Source of the DNA: Streptomyces olivoverticillatus
GTDB lineage: Bacteria > Actinomycetota > Actinomycetes > Streptomycetales > Streptomycetaceae
Reading direction: 5' to 3'
Length of the DNA stretch: 64,000 nt
NCBI RefSeq assembly: GCF_014203555.1
Contig: NZ_JACHJH010000008.1
Span: 159,774-223,773, forward strand
Made by a program: the position numbers and the translations under genes. Position 1 is the first letter of the stretch, and every line of letters starts with the position of its first letter. The notes under the pieces are model-generated. The model saw only the letters and a program-made list of their open reading frames with translations. It had not been told where the DNA came from and ran no database searches. This document shows positions 1 through 8,303 of the stretch, piece by piece.

Positions 1-540
1 GGTGTCGCCCGGGTCGTCGAGCTCGAACTCGTCGATGCACAGCAGCCGGTGGCCGCTGAGGGTCTGCACGGTCTTCTGGAAGCCCAGCGCGCCGACCAGG
101 TTGGTCAGCTCGACGAAGGTGCCGAAGGCCTTCTGCTCCGGGGCGGCCGGGGTGGCGTGCCAGAGGGAGGCGAGCAGGTGGGTCTTGCCGACGCCGTAGC
201 CGCCGTCGAGGTAGACCCCGCGCGGGCCGGCCGGGACGGCGGGCTTGGTCTCGCGGCGGAACCAGCGCTTGCGGCTGCCGCCGGTGGCGCCGTCCAGCCC
301 CGCGGCGAAGCCGTCGAGCATGCGGACGGCGTCGGCCTGGCTGGGCTGGTTCGGGTCGGGGATGTAGTTGTCGAACCGCACCGAGTCGAAGCGCGGGGGC
401 GGCACCATTTCGGCGACCAGGCGGTCGGCGGGGACGTGCGGGGCGCGCGAGGTGAGCGCCACGGGTCCGGCGGCGGACCGCTGCCCGGGTATCGGGCCGG
501 AGCCGGTGGTGCTGGCGGGGGATGCGGTGGAGGACGACAC
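1..540 (-). CDS. zapE: ZapE/AFG1-like cell-division ATPase (N-terminal part, cut by window edge)
   Basis: The reading frame is open to the window edge, so only the first 180 residues are seen. A Walker A motif, GGYGVGKTHLL, follows the phrase GVYLDG, and an acidic Walker B-like stretch, LLCIDEFELDDPGD, closes the visible part; this pairing is typical of the AFG1/ZapE family of AAA+-like ATPases linked to FtsZ-ring function. The N-terminus is a low-complexity Ser/Thr/Pro stretch before the conserved phrase PPPRFDSVRFDNY. I chose the GTG at 540 because a GGAGAG ribosome site lies two bases upstream of it (543-548). It is divergent from the reductase gene at 611 with about 70 bases between. Family assignment is firm; the exact substrate or partner is inferred from the family. 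Confidence 0.85.
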   Translation of the reverse strand, partial: MSSSTASPASTTGSGPIPGQRSAAGPVALTSRAPHVPADRLVAEMVPPPRFDSVRFDNYIPDPNQPSQADAVRMLDGFAAGLDGATGGSRKRWFRRETKPAVPAGPRGVYLDGGYGVGKTHLLASLWHATPAAPEQKAFGTFVELTNLVGALGFQKTVQTLSGHRLLCIDEFELDDPGDT

Positions 541-610
541 AGCTCTCCAGGGTAGTCGCTCGGCGGGTGCGGCCCGTCCCGGGCGGAGCGAGCCATGTCA
601 CACTGCCGGC

Positions 611-1387
611 ATGCGACGCCTGTTCCCCTCCCCGCTCACCCCCGCCGACCTCGAAGACCGCGAATGGGGGCTGGACGAGCTCGCCGACTTCTACGCCTAC
701 CCCGAGCAGGCGGGCGTCGGCGGCCGTGCGTGGCTGCGGGCCAACATGGTCTCCTCCCTGGACGGCGCGGCCCACCACGAGGGGCGCTCGCAGCCGCTCT
801 CCTCCGCCGCCGACATGCGGATCTTCGGCACGCTGCGGGGCCTGGCCGACGCCGTCGTGGTGGGGGCCGAGACCGTACGTCAGGAGGGGTACCGGCCCGC
901 GCGGGCGCGGGAGGCGTTCGCCGCCCGCCGGGCGGCGCTCGGTCAGGGGCCCGCGCCGGTGATCGCGGTGGTGAGCGCGGGGCTCGACCTGGACTTCTCG
1001 CTTCCGCTCTTCGCCTCGCCGCTGGTGCCCACGATCGTGCTGACGGGCGCCGGGGCGCCGGCGGAGCGGGCCGAGGCGGCCCGGGCGTCGGGCGCCGAGG
1101 TGGTCGTGGCGGGTGAGGGACGCGGGGTCGACCCGGCGCGGGTGCCTCAGGTGATGGCCGAGCGGGGGCTGACGCGGCTGCTCACCGAGGGCGGGCCGCG
1201 GCTGCTGGGGCAGTTCGCCTCGGCCCGGGTGCTGGACGAGATGTGCCTGTCGCTGGCGCCGGTGGTCGCCACCGGCACGGCGCCGCGCATCATGAGCGGT
1301 CCGCCGCTGGCGGTGCCGGAGCGCTTCGCCCTCGGTTCGATCCTGGAAGAAGAGGGTTTCCTCTTCACCAGCTACCGGAGGATCTGA
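611..1387 (+). CDS. RibD C-terminal-like (pyrimidine) reductase family protein
   Basis: A 258-residue protein with the fold signature of the reductase half of RibD: RANMVSSLDGAA near residue 40, GAETVRQEGYRP for NADPH and substrate contacts around residue 90, and LLTEGGPRLLGQF near residue 195. Family members reduce the ribosylamino-pyrimidine intermediate of riboflavin synthesis or related pterin/dihydrofolate substrates. The N-terminal deaminase domain of full RibD is absent, so this is a stand-alone reductase paralogue rather than the main riboflavin enzyme. The reading frame extends upstream to 368, but the ATG at 611 starts the conserved region and the upstream part overlaps zapE. Physiological substrate unknown. 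Confidence 0.8.
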   Translation: MRRLFPSPLTPADLEDREWGLDELADFYAYPEQAGVGGRAWLRANMVSSLDGAAHHEGRSQPLSSAADMRIFGTLRGLADAVVVGAETVRQEGYRPARAREAFAARRAALGQGPAPVIAVVSAGLDLDFSLPLFASPLVPTIVLTGAGAPAERAEAARASGAEVVVAGEGRGVDPARVPQVMAERGLTRLLTEGGPRLLGQFASARVLDEMCLSLAPVVATGTAPRIMSGPPLAVPERFALGSILEEEGFLFTSYRRI

Positions 1388-1604
1388 TACCGAGGAGACC
1401 CACGAGCGAGGAGGCCCACGGCGGGTAACGGTTTCCGAAGGATCTGACAATCGGCGGAATTTGCCGTTCCGGTTACCTTCCGGTGGGCAGAATTGAGTCA
1501 GACGCTCCCCCAAGGGCACGGGATACAAACAGCGGCTCATGGGGAGCACGCGCAGGATGGTTTCTGTTGGGCCCGGTGGCCCACGTAGGAGAAGGGCCCT
1601 CACC
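1388..1604. other. Intergenic leader with hairpin before the UspA-like gene
   Basis: No gene is seen in these 217 bases. A short stem (TGGGCC at 1568-1573 pairing with GGCCCA at 1578-1583, loop CGGT) ends a few bases before the AGGAGAAGG ribosome site at 1587-1595. This could tune initiation, but the stem is short and may be chance in GC-rich DNA. Confidence 0.4.
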
Positions 1605-2102
1605 GTGTTCACGAGCGTATTGATGATCGAGCAGCCGCTGTCCGCCACGGACGTCGACTTCGTCACTGGCCTGCACGACGACGCCCTGTCCTTCGTGGTC
1701 CTCATGCGGCCCAGGGGGGACGAGGACCGGCTGCTGCGCGCCATGGACGACGTGGCCCTCGGCGAGCTGGAGCAGGCGGTCCACGAGGCCGACGAGCCCG
1801 AGGGCGAGGAGGCGCAGCGGCCTGCCGCCCTCGCCCTGGAGCACTCCCTGCGCCGGCTGCGCGAGGCGGGCTGCGAGGCCGTCGGCCAGCTGATCGACGG
1901 CCATCCGCTGGACCTGCTGCGGTCCGTCGTCGAGCAGACCCATGCCGACGAGGTGATCGTGCTGACCGCCCCGCACTTGGTGGAGGAGTTCTTCCACCGC
2001 GACTGGGCCTCGCGGGCCCGGCACAAGGTGGGTGTGCCCGTCCTCAAGCTCTACGCCCACGCCGACGAGGAGACCGAAGGGGAGACCCAGGAGCAGGGCT
2101 GA
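1605..2102 (+). CDS. Conserved actinobacterial protein, UspA-like fold suspected
   Basis: A 165-residue soluble protein. It begins MFTSVLMIEQPLSATDVDF and ends in DEVIVLTAPHLVEEFFHRDWASRARHKVGVPVLKLYAH. The order of an N-terminal strand, a central acidic helix, then a strand (DEVIVLTAPH) and a C-terminal strand resembles a universal-stress-type alpha/beta fold, but no ATP-binding G-2x-G-9x-G motif is visible. The GTG at 1605 is favoured by the AGGAGAAGG ribosome site 10 bases before it; the in-frame ATG at 1539 lacks one. There is no obvious operon partner. I recognise it as a conserved family but cannot name a function. Confidence 0.75.
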   Translation: MFTSVLMIEQPLSATDVDFVTGLHDDALSFVVLMRPRGDEDRLLRAMDDVALGELEQAVHEADEPEGEEAQRPAALALEHSLRRLREAGCEAVGQLIDGHPLDLLRSVVEQTHADEVIVLTAPHLVEEFFHRDWASRARHKVGVPVLKLYAHADEETEGETQEQG

Positions 2103-2122
2103 GCGGCCCCTGGGCGCACCGT

Positions 2123-2815
2123 TCAGCCCAGCCGGCCGTCCCGCATCGTCAGCACCCGGTCCGCCCGGCCGAGCAGCCCCCGGTCATGGGTGACCAGGAC
2201 TGTCGCCGTGCGGTGCCGCCGCGTCACCCCGGCCAGCAGCTCCACCACCTGCTCGCCGCGCTCGTGATCCAGCGCGGACGTCGGCTCGTCCACCAGCAGC
2301 ACGGACGGGCCGGTGAACAGCGCGCGGGCGATGTTCACGCGCTGCCGCTCGCCGCCCGACAGCCGGTGCGGGCGGCGGCGCCGCCCGGCCTCGCCCAGGC
2401 CCACCGACTCCAGCAGCTCCTCGGCCCGCGCCCGGGCGCCCCGCACACTGCCGCCCCGCAGGTGCTCCACGGCCAGCAGCTGCTCGACGGCCGTCAGGGA
2501 CGGCAGCAGGTTGGACTGCTGGAAGACGATGCCGACCTGCTCGCGCCGCAGCCTCGTCCGCTCCCGGTCCGGCATCCCGGCCGTGTCCCGCCCCGCCAGC
2601 ACCACCCGTCCCGCATCCGGGCGCAGCAGCACGGATGCCACCGCGAGCAGGCTCGACTTCCCCGACCCGGAGGGCCCCACGACGGCGACGAGCTCGCCGG
2701 GGGCGACGGCCAGGGACACCTCGTCCAGCGCGGTGAGGCGGCGGTCGCCGTCCGGAAAGGTGAGGGTGACGGACTCCAGCGACAGAGCGGTCGCGGTCTT
2801 CGTGGCGGCGGTCAT
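2123..2815 (-). CDS. ABC transporter ATP-binding protein, MacB/LolD type
   Basis: A 230-residue ATPase with Walker A GPSGSGKS (residues 47-54), a Q-loop in VGIVFQQSNLLPSL, signature LSGGERQR, Walker B LLVDEPTSALD and switch His in LVTHD. The FQQSNLLPSLTA pattern and the adjacent FtsX-type permease place it in the MacB/LolD/FtsE class, which uses mechanotransmission rather than classical import. Its ATG overlaps the permease stop by four bases (ATGA), so the two are translationally coupled with the permease first. The pair is divergent from a two-component system, a common arrangement for antimicrobial-peptide or cell-envelope stress exporters. The substrate is not evident. Confidence 0.92.
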   Translation of the reverse strand: MTAATKTATALSLESVTLTFPDGDRRLTALDEVSLAVAPGELVAVVGPSGSGKSSLLAVASVLLRPDAGRVVLAGRDTAGMPDRERTRLRREQVGIVFQQSNLLPSLTAVEQLLAVEHLRGGSVRGARARAEELLESVGLGEAGRRRRPHRLSGGERQRVNIARALFTGPSVLLVDEPTSALDHERGEQVVELLAGVTRRHRTATVLVTHDRGLLGRADRVLTMRDGRLG

Positions 2816-3876
2816 CGTTGGGCTCCCAGCGCGGTCAGCGGGTCGACGGAGGTGATGCGGCGTACGGCGAGGGCGGAGCCGGCCAGTCCCAGCAGCACCA
2901 TCGCCGCCACCGGCACGGCCACCGTGGCCGCCCCCAGCTCGAAGGGCACCGCCGAGGAGGCCAGCCCGCCGCCCAGCGCACCGGCCGCGCCGCCCAGCAC
3001 GGTCCCGGCGGCCAGCACGGCCAGCGCCTGAGCCAGCGCGTCCCGCACCAGATAGCCGCTGCTCGCCCCCACCGCCTTGAGCACCGCGATGTCCGGGCGC
3101 CGCTGCACGGTCCACACCGTGAAGAAGGCCCCCACCACCAGCGCGCTCACCACGAACAGGAAGCCCTGCAGGAGGCTGAGCGTGCCGTGCTCGGCGGCGT
3201 AGCCGTCGATGCCGTCCAGCGCGTCCTGGACCCCCACGGCCTTCGTGGTCCGGGCGGCTTCCCCGGCCGGGCTCCCGCCGCCGGTCACCGCGAGCGCGGA
3301 GGGCTGCCGCTGGTGGCTCACCTCCGACCAGGTGGCGAGCGTCGTCCAGACGCTGGGCGCGTGCCCGTAGCCGCGGTCCGCGGTCAGGCCGGAGACGGTG
3401 ACCTCACGCGTGCCGAGGGTGACCCGGTCGCCCACCCGCAACCCCGCCTCCCGGGCGGTCCGCTCGCCGACCGCCACCCGGCCGTCGCCCGGCGCAGCAC
3501 CGGCCGCGAGCGGCGGCAGCAGCGCCTCCGACGTGCCGAAGACGCTCACCGAGGTCGCCGAGCCGTGCGCCGTCAGCCGCGTCATCGCCACCCCCAGCGG
3601 CTCCGCCGAGCGCACCCCCGGCGCCCCCCGCCAGGCGGCACTCTGCTGCTCGTCCACGGTGCTGTTGCCGAACGACACCTGCGGCGAGGCGCCCGCCGGG
3701 GCGCCGAAGACGATGCGCTGCGCGGGCAGCTCCGCGACGGCCGAGGACGCCTCCCGGGCCAGCCCGCCGGTCAAGCCGTGGAGAAAGACCACCAACGTGG
3801 TGATGAGCGCGACCACCGAGCCCATCAGGGCGAACCGGCCCCGGGCGAAACGGATGTCACGAAGAGCGACGAACAA
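2812..3876 (-). CDS. FtsX-like ABC transporter permease
   Basis: A 354-residue membrane protein. It has an N-terminal transmembrane helix (about residues 18-40, VVALITTLVVFLHGLTGG), a large extracytoplasmic domain of about 200 residues, and three C-terminal helices (roughly residues 238-260, 288-312 and 318-338). This one-plus-three layout is the FtsX/MacB permease plan. The extracytoplasmic part contains the MacB-like phrase LRVGDRVTLGTREVTVSGL. It is the first gene of the exporter pair and is coupled to the ATPase by an ATGA overlap. It faces a NarL-type two-component system across a 208-base divergent region, suggesting that system controls it. Confidence 0.9.
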   Translation of the reverse strand: MFVALRDIRFARGRFALMGSVVALITTLVVFLHGLTGGLAREASSAVAELPAQRIVFGAPAGASPQVSFGNSTVDEQQSAAWRGAPGVRSAEPLGVAMTRLTAHGSATSVSVFGTSEALLPPLAAGAAPGDGRVAVGERTAREAGLRVGDRVTLGTREVTVSGLTADRGYGHAPSVWTTLATWSEVSHQRQPSALAVTGGGSPAGEAARTTKAVGVQDALDGIDGYAAEHGTLSLLQGFLFVVSALVVGAFFTVWTVQRRPDIAVLKAVGASSGYLVRDALAQALAVLAAGTVLGGAAGALGGGLASSAVPFELGAATVAVPVAAMVLLGLAGSALAVRRITSVDPLTALGAQR

Positions 3877-3904
3877 CGGAAAAGACCCTCCCGGTCTCGG
3901 GAAC

Positions 3905-3924
3905 CCCTAGGACACGCCCTAGGG
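3905..3924. promoter_or_regulatory. Inverted repeat upstream of the FtsX-type exporter
   Basis: CCCTAGG (3905-3911) and CCTAGGG (3918-3924) are perfect inverted arms separated by six bases, 29 bases upstream of the permease start. It is placed where a response regulator could bind to control the exporter. Factor unknown; the adjacent NarL-type regulator is the obvious candidate. Confidence 0.45.
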
Positions 3925-4035
3925 CTCCGACGACGACCCCTCCACCCTCCCGCCCGACGCCCCGCCCCGGCATCGGGGCAAGGAGCGGTCCTCGCCCCCT
4001 CCGTCCGGTGCACCCGAAAATCAATCGAACGGTTG

Positions 4036-4072
4036 ACGGTCCCGCGCGCGGGCGCACCCGGCCCGGGACCGT
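4036..4072. promoter_or_regulatory. Nine-base inverted repeat upstream of the histidine kinase
   Basis: ACGGTCCCG (4036-4044) and CGGGACCGT (4064-4072) are perfect inverted arms 19 bases apart. The second arm overlaps TACGCT (4072-4077), a plausible -10 box that ends seven bases before the kinase GTG. No Shine-Dalgarno is seen there, so the kinase mRNA may be leaderless and the repeat may be an operator. Confidence 0.4.
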
Positions 4073-4084
4073 ACGCTCGATGGG

Positions 4085-5329
4085 GTGAGCCGAACGAGCC
4101 TCCCCGACCCCGCCGCGACACCTCCGCCCGCGGCCGGTGACGCCTCGCGCGCGCACGCGCGTGCCGCCGCCGAAGCCCCCTCGCTGCGGCTGGTCCGCCT
4201 CGCCCTGCACGGCTGCTTCTACGCCCTGCTCGCCGTCGCCCTCGTCCCCGCGCTGACCGGCCCCCGCGCCGCGGCCGTCGCCCCCGCGGCCCTCGCCCTC
4301 GCCGCCGTATACGGCGCCGGCGCCGTGCGGCAGGCCCGGCGGCCCCGGCTCTGGCTCGCCGCCGTCACCGCCCTGTGGCTCGCGCTCCTGGTGCTGGACC
4401 CCGGATTCAGCTACGTCGTCTTCCCGCTCTTCTTCCTCTGGCTGCACGCCCTGCCCGTCCGCTGGTCCCTGCCCGCGGTCGCCGCGGGCACGGCGGCCGT
4501 CGTCGCCGCCCAGGCCGCCACGCCCGGCGGCCTCACCGCCGCCAAGGTGATCGGCCCGGCCGCCGGTGCCGCCGTCGCCGTCCTGACCGCCTACGGCTAC
4601 GCGACGCTCTACCGCGAGAGCCGGGCCCGCCAGCGCCTGATCGACGACCTCGTGCACACACGTGACGAACTGGCCGCCGCCCAGCGCGAAGCCGGCCGGC
4701 TCGCCGAACGCCAGCGGCTCGCCCGCGAGATCCACGACACCCTGGCCCAGGGCCTGTCCAGCATCGTCCTGCTCGCCCGCGCCGCCGAGAGCGGCACCCC
4801 CGAGGCGCACCGCGAGCGCGTACGCGAGATCGGCCGCACGGCCTCCGACAACCTCGCCGAAGCCCGCCGCTTCGTCCACGCCCTCACCCCGCCCGCCCTG
4901 GAGGACGCACCCCTGCCCGAGGCGCTGCGCCGGGTCACCGCCCGCACCGTCCCCGGCGCTGCCTTCCGCCTCGACGGCGAGCCCTGCCCGCTGCCCGTGG
5001 AGACCGAGGTCGCCCTGCTGCGCCTGACCCAGGAGGCGCTCGCCAACGTCGCCCGGCACGCGCGGGCCGACCACGCCGCCGTGACCCTCGCCTTCCACGA
5101 CGGACAGGTCACCCTCGACGTCTACGACGACGGCGTCGGCTTCACGCCCGGCACCGGGCCCGCCGACGGGCGGCCGAGGTTCGGCCTGCACGGGATGCGC
5201 GAGCGCATCGCCGAACTGGGCGGCACGCTCACCGTCGAGTCGGCCCCCGGCGAGGGCACCGCGGTCGCGGCGGCGCTGCCCGTCCCGGCGGCCGCGCACC
5301 CCCGCGACGCACTGGGGGAGGCCGCGTGA
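4085..5329 (+). CDS. Two-component sensor histidine kinase, NarL/DesK type
   Basis: A 414-residue kinase. Residues 35-175 hold four to six hydrophobic segments (for example LALHGCFYALLAVALVPAL) forming a membrane sensor with little extracellular loop, which suggests sensing within the membrane. The HisKA_3 dimerisation domain carries the phospho-acceptor His217 in REIHDTLAQGLSSIV. The HATPase domain has the N-box LRLTQEALANVARHA, the G1 box DDGVGF and the G2 region GLHGMRERI. The stop overlaps the response-regulator GTG, so the two are coupled. The divergent ABC exporter is its probable target, and cell-envelope stress or an antibiotic the likely signal (inferred from context). Confidence 0.93.
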   Translation: MSRTSLPDPAATPPPAAGDASRAHARAAAEAPSLRLVRLALHGCFYALLAVALVPALTGPRAAAVAPAALALAAVYGAGAVRQARRPRLWLAAVTALWLALLVLDPGFSYVVFPLFFLWLHALPVRWSLPAVAAGTAAVVAAQAATPGGLTAAKVIGPAAGAAVAVLTAYGYATLYRESRARQRLIDDLVHTRDELAAAQREAGRLAERQRLAREIHDTLAQGLSSIVLLARAAESGTPEAHRERVREIGRTASDNLAEARRFVHALTPPALEDAPLPEALRRVTARTVPGAAFRLDGEPCPLPVETEVALLRLTQEALANVARHARADHAAVTLAFHDGQVTLDVYDDGVGFTPGTGPADGRPRFGLHGMRERIAELGGTLTVESAPGEGTAVAAALPVPAAAHPRDALGEAA

Positions 5330-5967
5330 CCGCCACCGTCCGGGTCCTCCTGGTCGACGACCACCCCGTCGTACGGCGCGGGCTGCGCGCCATGGTCGAT
5401 GAGCTGCCCGAGGTGGAGGCGGTGGGCGAGGCGGCCGACGGTGCCGAGGCGCTGCGGCTGCTGGACGCCGGGGCCCGGCCCGACGTCGTCCTGATGGATC
5501 TCCAGATGGGCGACGGCATGCACGGCGTGGAGGCCACCCGCAAGATCACTGCGCTGCCCGACCCGCCCGCCGTGCTGATCCTCACCACCTACAGCACCGA
5601 CGCCGACATCCTCGCCGCCGTCGAGGCCGGGGCCACCGGTTACCTGCTCAAGGACGCGCCGCCCGAGGAGGTCGCCGCCGCCGTGCACGCCGCCGCCCGG
5701 GGCGAGACCGTCCTCGCGCCGCCCGTCGCGGCCCGGCTGCTCGGCCGGGTCCGGTCGGGCGGCAGGCCCGCCCTCTCGCCCCGCGAGACCGAGATTCTCG
5801 GCCTGCTCGCGCAGGGGCTGCCCAACCGGCAGATCTCCCGCCGCCTCTTCATCAGCGAGGCCACGGTCAAGACCCACCTCGTGCACATCTACGGCAAGCT
5901 CGGCGTCGACAGCCGCACCTCGGCCGTCGCCGCGGGCCTGGCGGCGGGGCTGATCCGCCCCGTGTGA
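5326..5967 (+). CDS. NarL/FixJ-family response regulator
   Basis: A 213-residue regulator. The receiver domain has the acidic pair D11/D12, the phospho-acceptor Asp58 in VVLMDLQMGDG and Lys108 in LLKDA. A linker leads to a LuxR-type helix-turn-helix (about residues 148-210, LSPRETEILGLLAQGLPNRQISRRLFISEATVKTHL split by helices). The GTG start overlaps the kinase stop codon (GTGA), giving one coupled unit with it. DNA targets are probably the inverted repeats in the 208-base divergent region towards the ABC exporter, which is inference from position. Confidence 0.93.
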   Translation: MTATVRVLLVDDHPVVRRGLRAMVDELPEVEAVGEAADGAEALRLLDAGARPDVVLMDLQMGDGMHGVEATRKITALPDPPAVLILTTYSTDADILAAVEAGATGYLLKDAPPEEVAAAVHAAARGETVLAPPVAARLLGRVRSGGRPALSPRETEILGLLAQGLPNRQISRRLFISEATVKTHLVHIYGKLGVDSRTSAVAAGLAAGLIRPV

Positions 5968-5973
5968 CGCCCG

Positions 5974-5991
5974 CGTGCCGGGCCCGGCACG
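5974..5991. terminator. Palindromic hairpin after the response regulator
   Basis: A perfect 18-base palindrome whose core is GTGCCGGGCCCGGCAC begins seven bases after the response-regulator stop. It has no T-tract, as is usual in this GC-rich lineage. It separates the two-component operon from murC. Confidence 0.5.
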
Positions 5992-6051
5992 GGCTGTCGG
6001 TGCCGGGTGCGAGAATCGGGGGAGCAGATCACGAGACAGGGAGCACCGCAC

Positions 6052-7446
6052 ATGGCACCGGCCGTCCCCGCGACGATGGACCGACCGCACTTCATCGGCA
6101 TCGGCGGTGCCGGAATGTCGGGCATCGCGAAGATCCTCGCGCAGCGCGGCGCGGCCGTCGCGGGCAGCGACGCGAAGGAGTCGGCGACGGCCGAGGCGCT
6201 GCGGGCGCTCGGCGCCACGGTCCACATCGGGCACGCGGCCGGCCACCTCGCCGAGGACGCCACCTGCGTGGTCGTCTCCAGCGCCATCCGCGCCGACAAC
6301 CCCGAGCTGGCCGCGGCCGCCGGGCGCGGCATCCCCGTCGTCCACCGCTCGGACGCGCTGGCCCGCCTGATGGACGGCCTGCGCCCGATCGCCGTCGCCG
6401 GCACCCACGGCAAGACGACCACGACGTCGATGCTCGCCGTCTCCCTCGACGCCCTGGGCCTCGACCCCTCGTACGCCATCGGCGGCGACCTCGACGGCCC
6501 GGGCTCCAACGCCCGGCACGGCAGCGGCGAGATCTTCGTCGCCGAGGCCGACGAGAGCGACCGCAGCTTCCACAAGTACGCGCCCGAGGCCGCGATCATC
6601 CTCAACGTGGAGCTCGACCACCACGCCAATTACGCGTCGATGGAGGAGATCTACGAGTCCTTCGAGACGTTCGTCGGCCGCATCCGCCCGGGCGGCACCC
6701 TCGTCGTCTCCGCCGACCAGGAGGGCGCCCGCGAGCTGACCCGCCGGGTGCGCGGCCGGCACGACATCGAGATCGTCACCTACGGCGAGTCCGAGGATGC
6801 GGACGTGCGCGTCCTCAAGGTCACCCCGCGTGGCCTGACCAGCGAGGTCACCGTCGACCTCAAGGGCAGCGAGCTCACCTTCGCCGTCTCCGTCCCCGGC
6901 CGCCACTACGCGCTCAACGCGGTGGCCGCCCTCGCCGCGGGCGCTTCGCTGGGCGTCCCGGCGGCCGGTCTGGCCGAGGCGCTCGGCACGTTCACCGGCG
7001 TGGGCCGCCGCCTGCAGCTCAAGGGCGAGGCGGGGGGTGTGCAGGTCATCGACTCCTACGCGCACCACCCCACCGAGATGACCGCCGACCTGGAGGCCAT
7101 CCGCGGCGCCGCGGCCGGCTCCCGGGTACTCGTCGTCTTCCAGCCGCACCTCTTCAGCCGCACCCAGGAGCTGGGCACCGAGATGGGCCAGGCCCTGGCC
7201 CTCGCCGACGCCTCGGTGGTCCTGGACATCTACCCGGCCCGCGAGGACCCGGTCCCCGGCGTCACCAGCGCCCTGATCATCGACGCGGCGCAGGCCGCGG
7301 GCGCCGACGTGCGCTCCGAGCACGACATGGCCGCGATCCCGGACGTGATCGCGGGAATGGCCCGGTCCGGCGATCTCGTTCTGACCATGGGCGCGGGCGA
7401 CGTCACGGACCTCGGCCCGAAGATCCTGGCCCGCCTGGAGGGCTGA
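6052..7446 (+). CDS. murC: UDP-N-acetylmuramate--L-alanine ligase (or murein tripeptide ligase paralogue)
   Basis: A 464-residue cytoplasmic Mur ligase. The N-terminal Rossmann domain binds the UDP-sugar (IGIGGAGMSGIAKIL), the central ATP-binding loop is GTHGKTTTTSML around residue 118, followed by EADESDRSF and the Asn-rich LNVELDHHANY. The C-terminal domain has SYAHHPTEM and VFQPHLFSRT, both typical of MurC. It adds the first L-alanine of the peptidoglycan stem. The ATG at 6052 has AGGGAG at 6038-6043; the upstream in-frame ATG at 6007 does not. Unlike most bacteria this copy is not in a division cluster; in Streptomyces a stand-alone murC lies elsewhere than dcw. It is followed by msrB after 26 bases and may be co-transcribed. 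Confidence 0.93.
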   Translation: MAPAVPATMDRPHFIGIGGAGMSGIAKILAQRGAAVAGSDAKESATAEALRALGATVHIGHAAGHLAEDATCVVVSSAIRADNPELAAAAGRGIPVVHRSDALARLMDGLRPIAVAGTHGKTTTTSMLAVSLDALGLDPSYAIGGDLDGPGSNARHGSGEIFVAEADESDRSFHKYAPEAAIILNVELDHHANYASMEEIYESFETFVGRIRPGGTLVVSADQEGARELTRRVRGRHDIEIVTYGESEDADVRVLKVTPRGLTSEVTVDLKGSELTFAVSVPGRHYALNAVAALAAGASLGVPAAGLAEALGTFTGVGRRLQLKGEAGGVQVIDSYAHHPTEMTADLEAIRGAAAGSRVLVVFQPHLFSRTQELGTEMGQALALADASVVLDIYPAREDPVPGVTSALIIDAAQAAGADVRSEHDMAAIPDVIAGMARSGDLVLTMGAGDVTDLGPKILARLEG

Positions 7447-7472
7447 TCGACACACCGCGGAGGGTGCACGAC

Positions 7473-7880
7473 ATGGCGTACGAGGTCGAGAAGACGGACG
7501 AGCAGTGGCGCGCGGAGCTGTCCCCGGCGGAGTACCAGGTGCTCCGCCGGACCGGCACGGAGCCGGCCTTCCGCGGTGAGTACACCGACACCAGGACGGC
7601 GGGCGTCTACTCCTGCCGGGCCTGCGGCGCGGAGCTGTTCCGCTCCACGGAGAAGTTCGCGAGCCACTGCGGCTGGCCGAGCTTCTACGACCCGAAGGAC
7701 TCCTCCGCGGTCGAGCTCGTGGCGGACCGCTCGCACGGCATGGTCCGCACCGAGGTGAGGTGCGCGCGCTGCGGCTCGCACCTCGGCCACGTCTTCGAGG
7801 GCGAGGGCTACCCCACGCCGACGGACCAGCGGTACTGCATCAACTCCATCTCGCTGCGGCTGGAGCCGGAAGAGGGCTAG
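7473..7880 (+). CDS. msrB: Peptide-methionine (R)-S-oxide reductase
   Basis: A 135-residue cytoplasmic repair enzyme that reduces R-methionine sulfoxide in proteins using thioredoxin. Zinc ligands form two CxxC pairs, C48/C51 (CRAC) and C97/C100 (CARC). The catalytic Cys is C122 in RYCIN, and C66 in SHCGWPSF is placed for resolving. The motif HLGHVFEGEGYP binds substrate. The length is normal for the stand-alone family. The ATG at 7473 is chosen because GGAGGG lies at 7459-7464. It follows murC by 26 bases on the same strand and converges with the next gene with only seven bases between stops. Confidence 0.96.
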   Translation: MAYEVEKTDEQWRAELSPAEYQVLRRTGTEPAFRGEYTDTRTAGVYSCRACGAELFRSTEKFASHCGWPSFYDPKDSSAVELVADRSHGMVRTEVRCARCGSHLGHVFEGEGYPTPTDQRYCINSISLRLEPEEG

Positions 7881-7887
7881 CCGGTCC

Positions 7888-8178
7888 TCAGCCCAGGGCC
7901 GCCAGGCCCTTGCGCAGGTCGTCGGTGTTCATCACCGGGTGGAGTTCGACCTCGGCCTCCATGTCGAGGAAGAACTTCTCCACGACGGCGGGCAGCTGCG
8001 AGGGGTCCTGCAGGTCGAAGACGAGGAGGCAGGTGCGGCCGCCGTCCAGCGTGGTGAAGTAGGCGGCCTCCGGGCGGAGCTGCCCGAGGATCTCCTCCAT
8101 GTGCTTCGCCATGGTGCCGTCGCGGATCATGTCGTTCGCCGCACGGGTGTCCAGCCGGGCCCTGAGTAGCGTGCGCAT
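7888..8178 (-). CDS. Small conserved hypothetical protein (ferredoxin-like fold suspected)
   Basis: A 96-residue protein starting MRTLLRARLDTRAANDMI. The pattern of strand, helix (MAKHMEEILGQL), strands (AAYFTTLDGGRTCLLVFDL), helix (LPAVVEKFFLDM) and strand (AEVELHPVM) resembles a dimeric alpha+beta-barrel (ferredoxin-like) domain. It recurs in actinobacteria without known function. GGAG at about 8184-8188 is a suitable ribosome site for the ATG at 8178. It lies downstream of treZ on the same strand but 125 bases away, so it may have its own promoter. No membrane segments or cysteines of note. Confidence 0.75.
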   Translation of the reverse strand: MRTLLRARLDTRAANDMIRDGTMAKHMEEILGQLRPEAAYFTTLDGGRTCLLVFDLQDPSQLPAVVEKFFLDMEAEVELHPVMNTDDLRKGLAALG

Positions 8179-8303
8179 GTCCTCACTCCTTCGCGGGCGC
8201 GGCCGCGCGGAGCTGCCGACCGCACTCCTGCGAAGCGCGGTCGCGTCACTTCCAGGGTCGGTCTGGCCGCCCGCAGGGCGCAACCCGGCAGCGCGCCCCC
8301 CCG

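Noticed and set aside
5122..7455. 777-codon minus-strand ORF opposite the response regulator and murC
   Set aside because: Shadow ORF; both real genes have intact motifs on the plus strand.
8179..8303. Possible dyad GACCGC/GCGGTC between the small hypothetical gene and treZ
   Set aside because: Six-base arms around 13 bases in GC-rich DNA are expected by chance.
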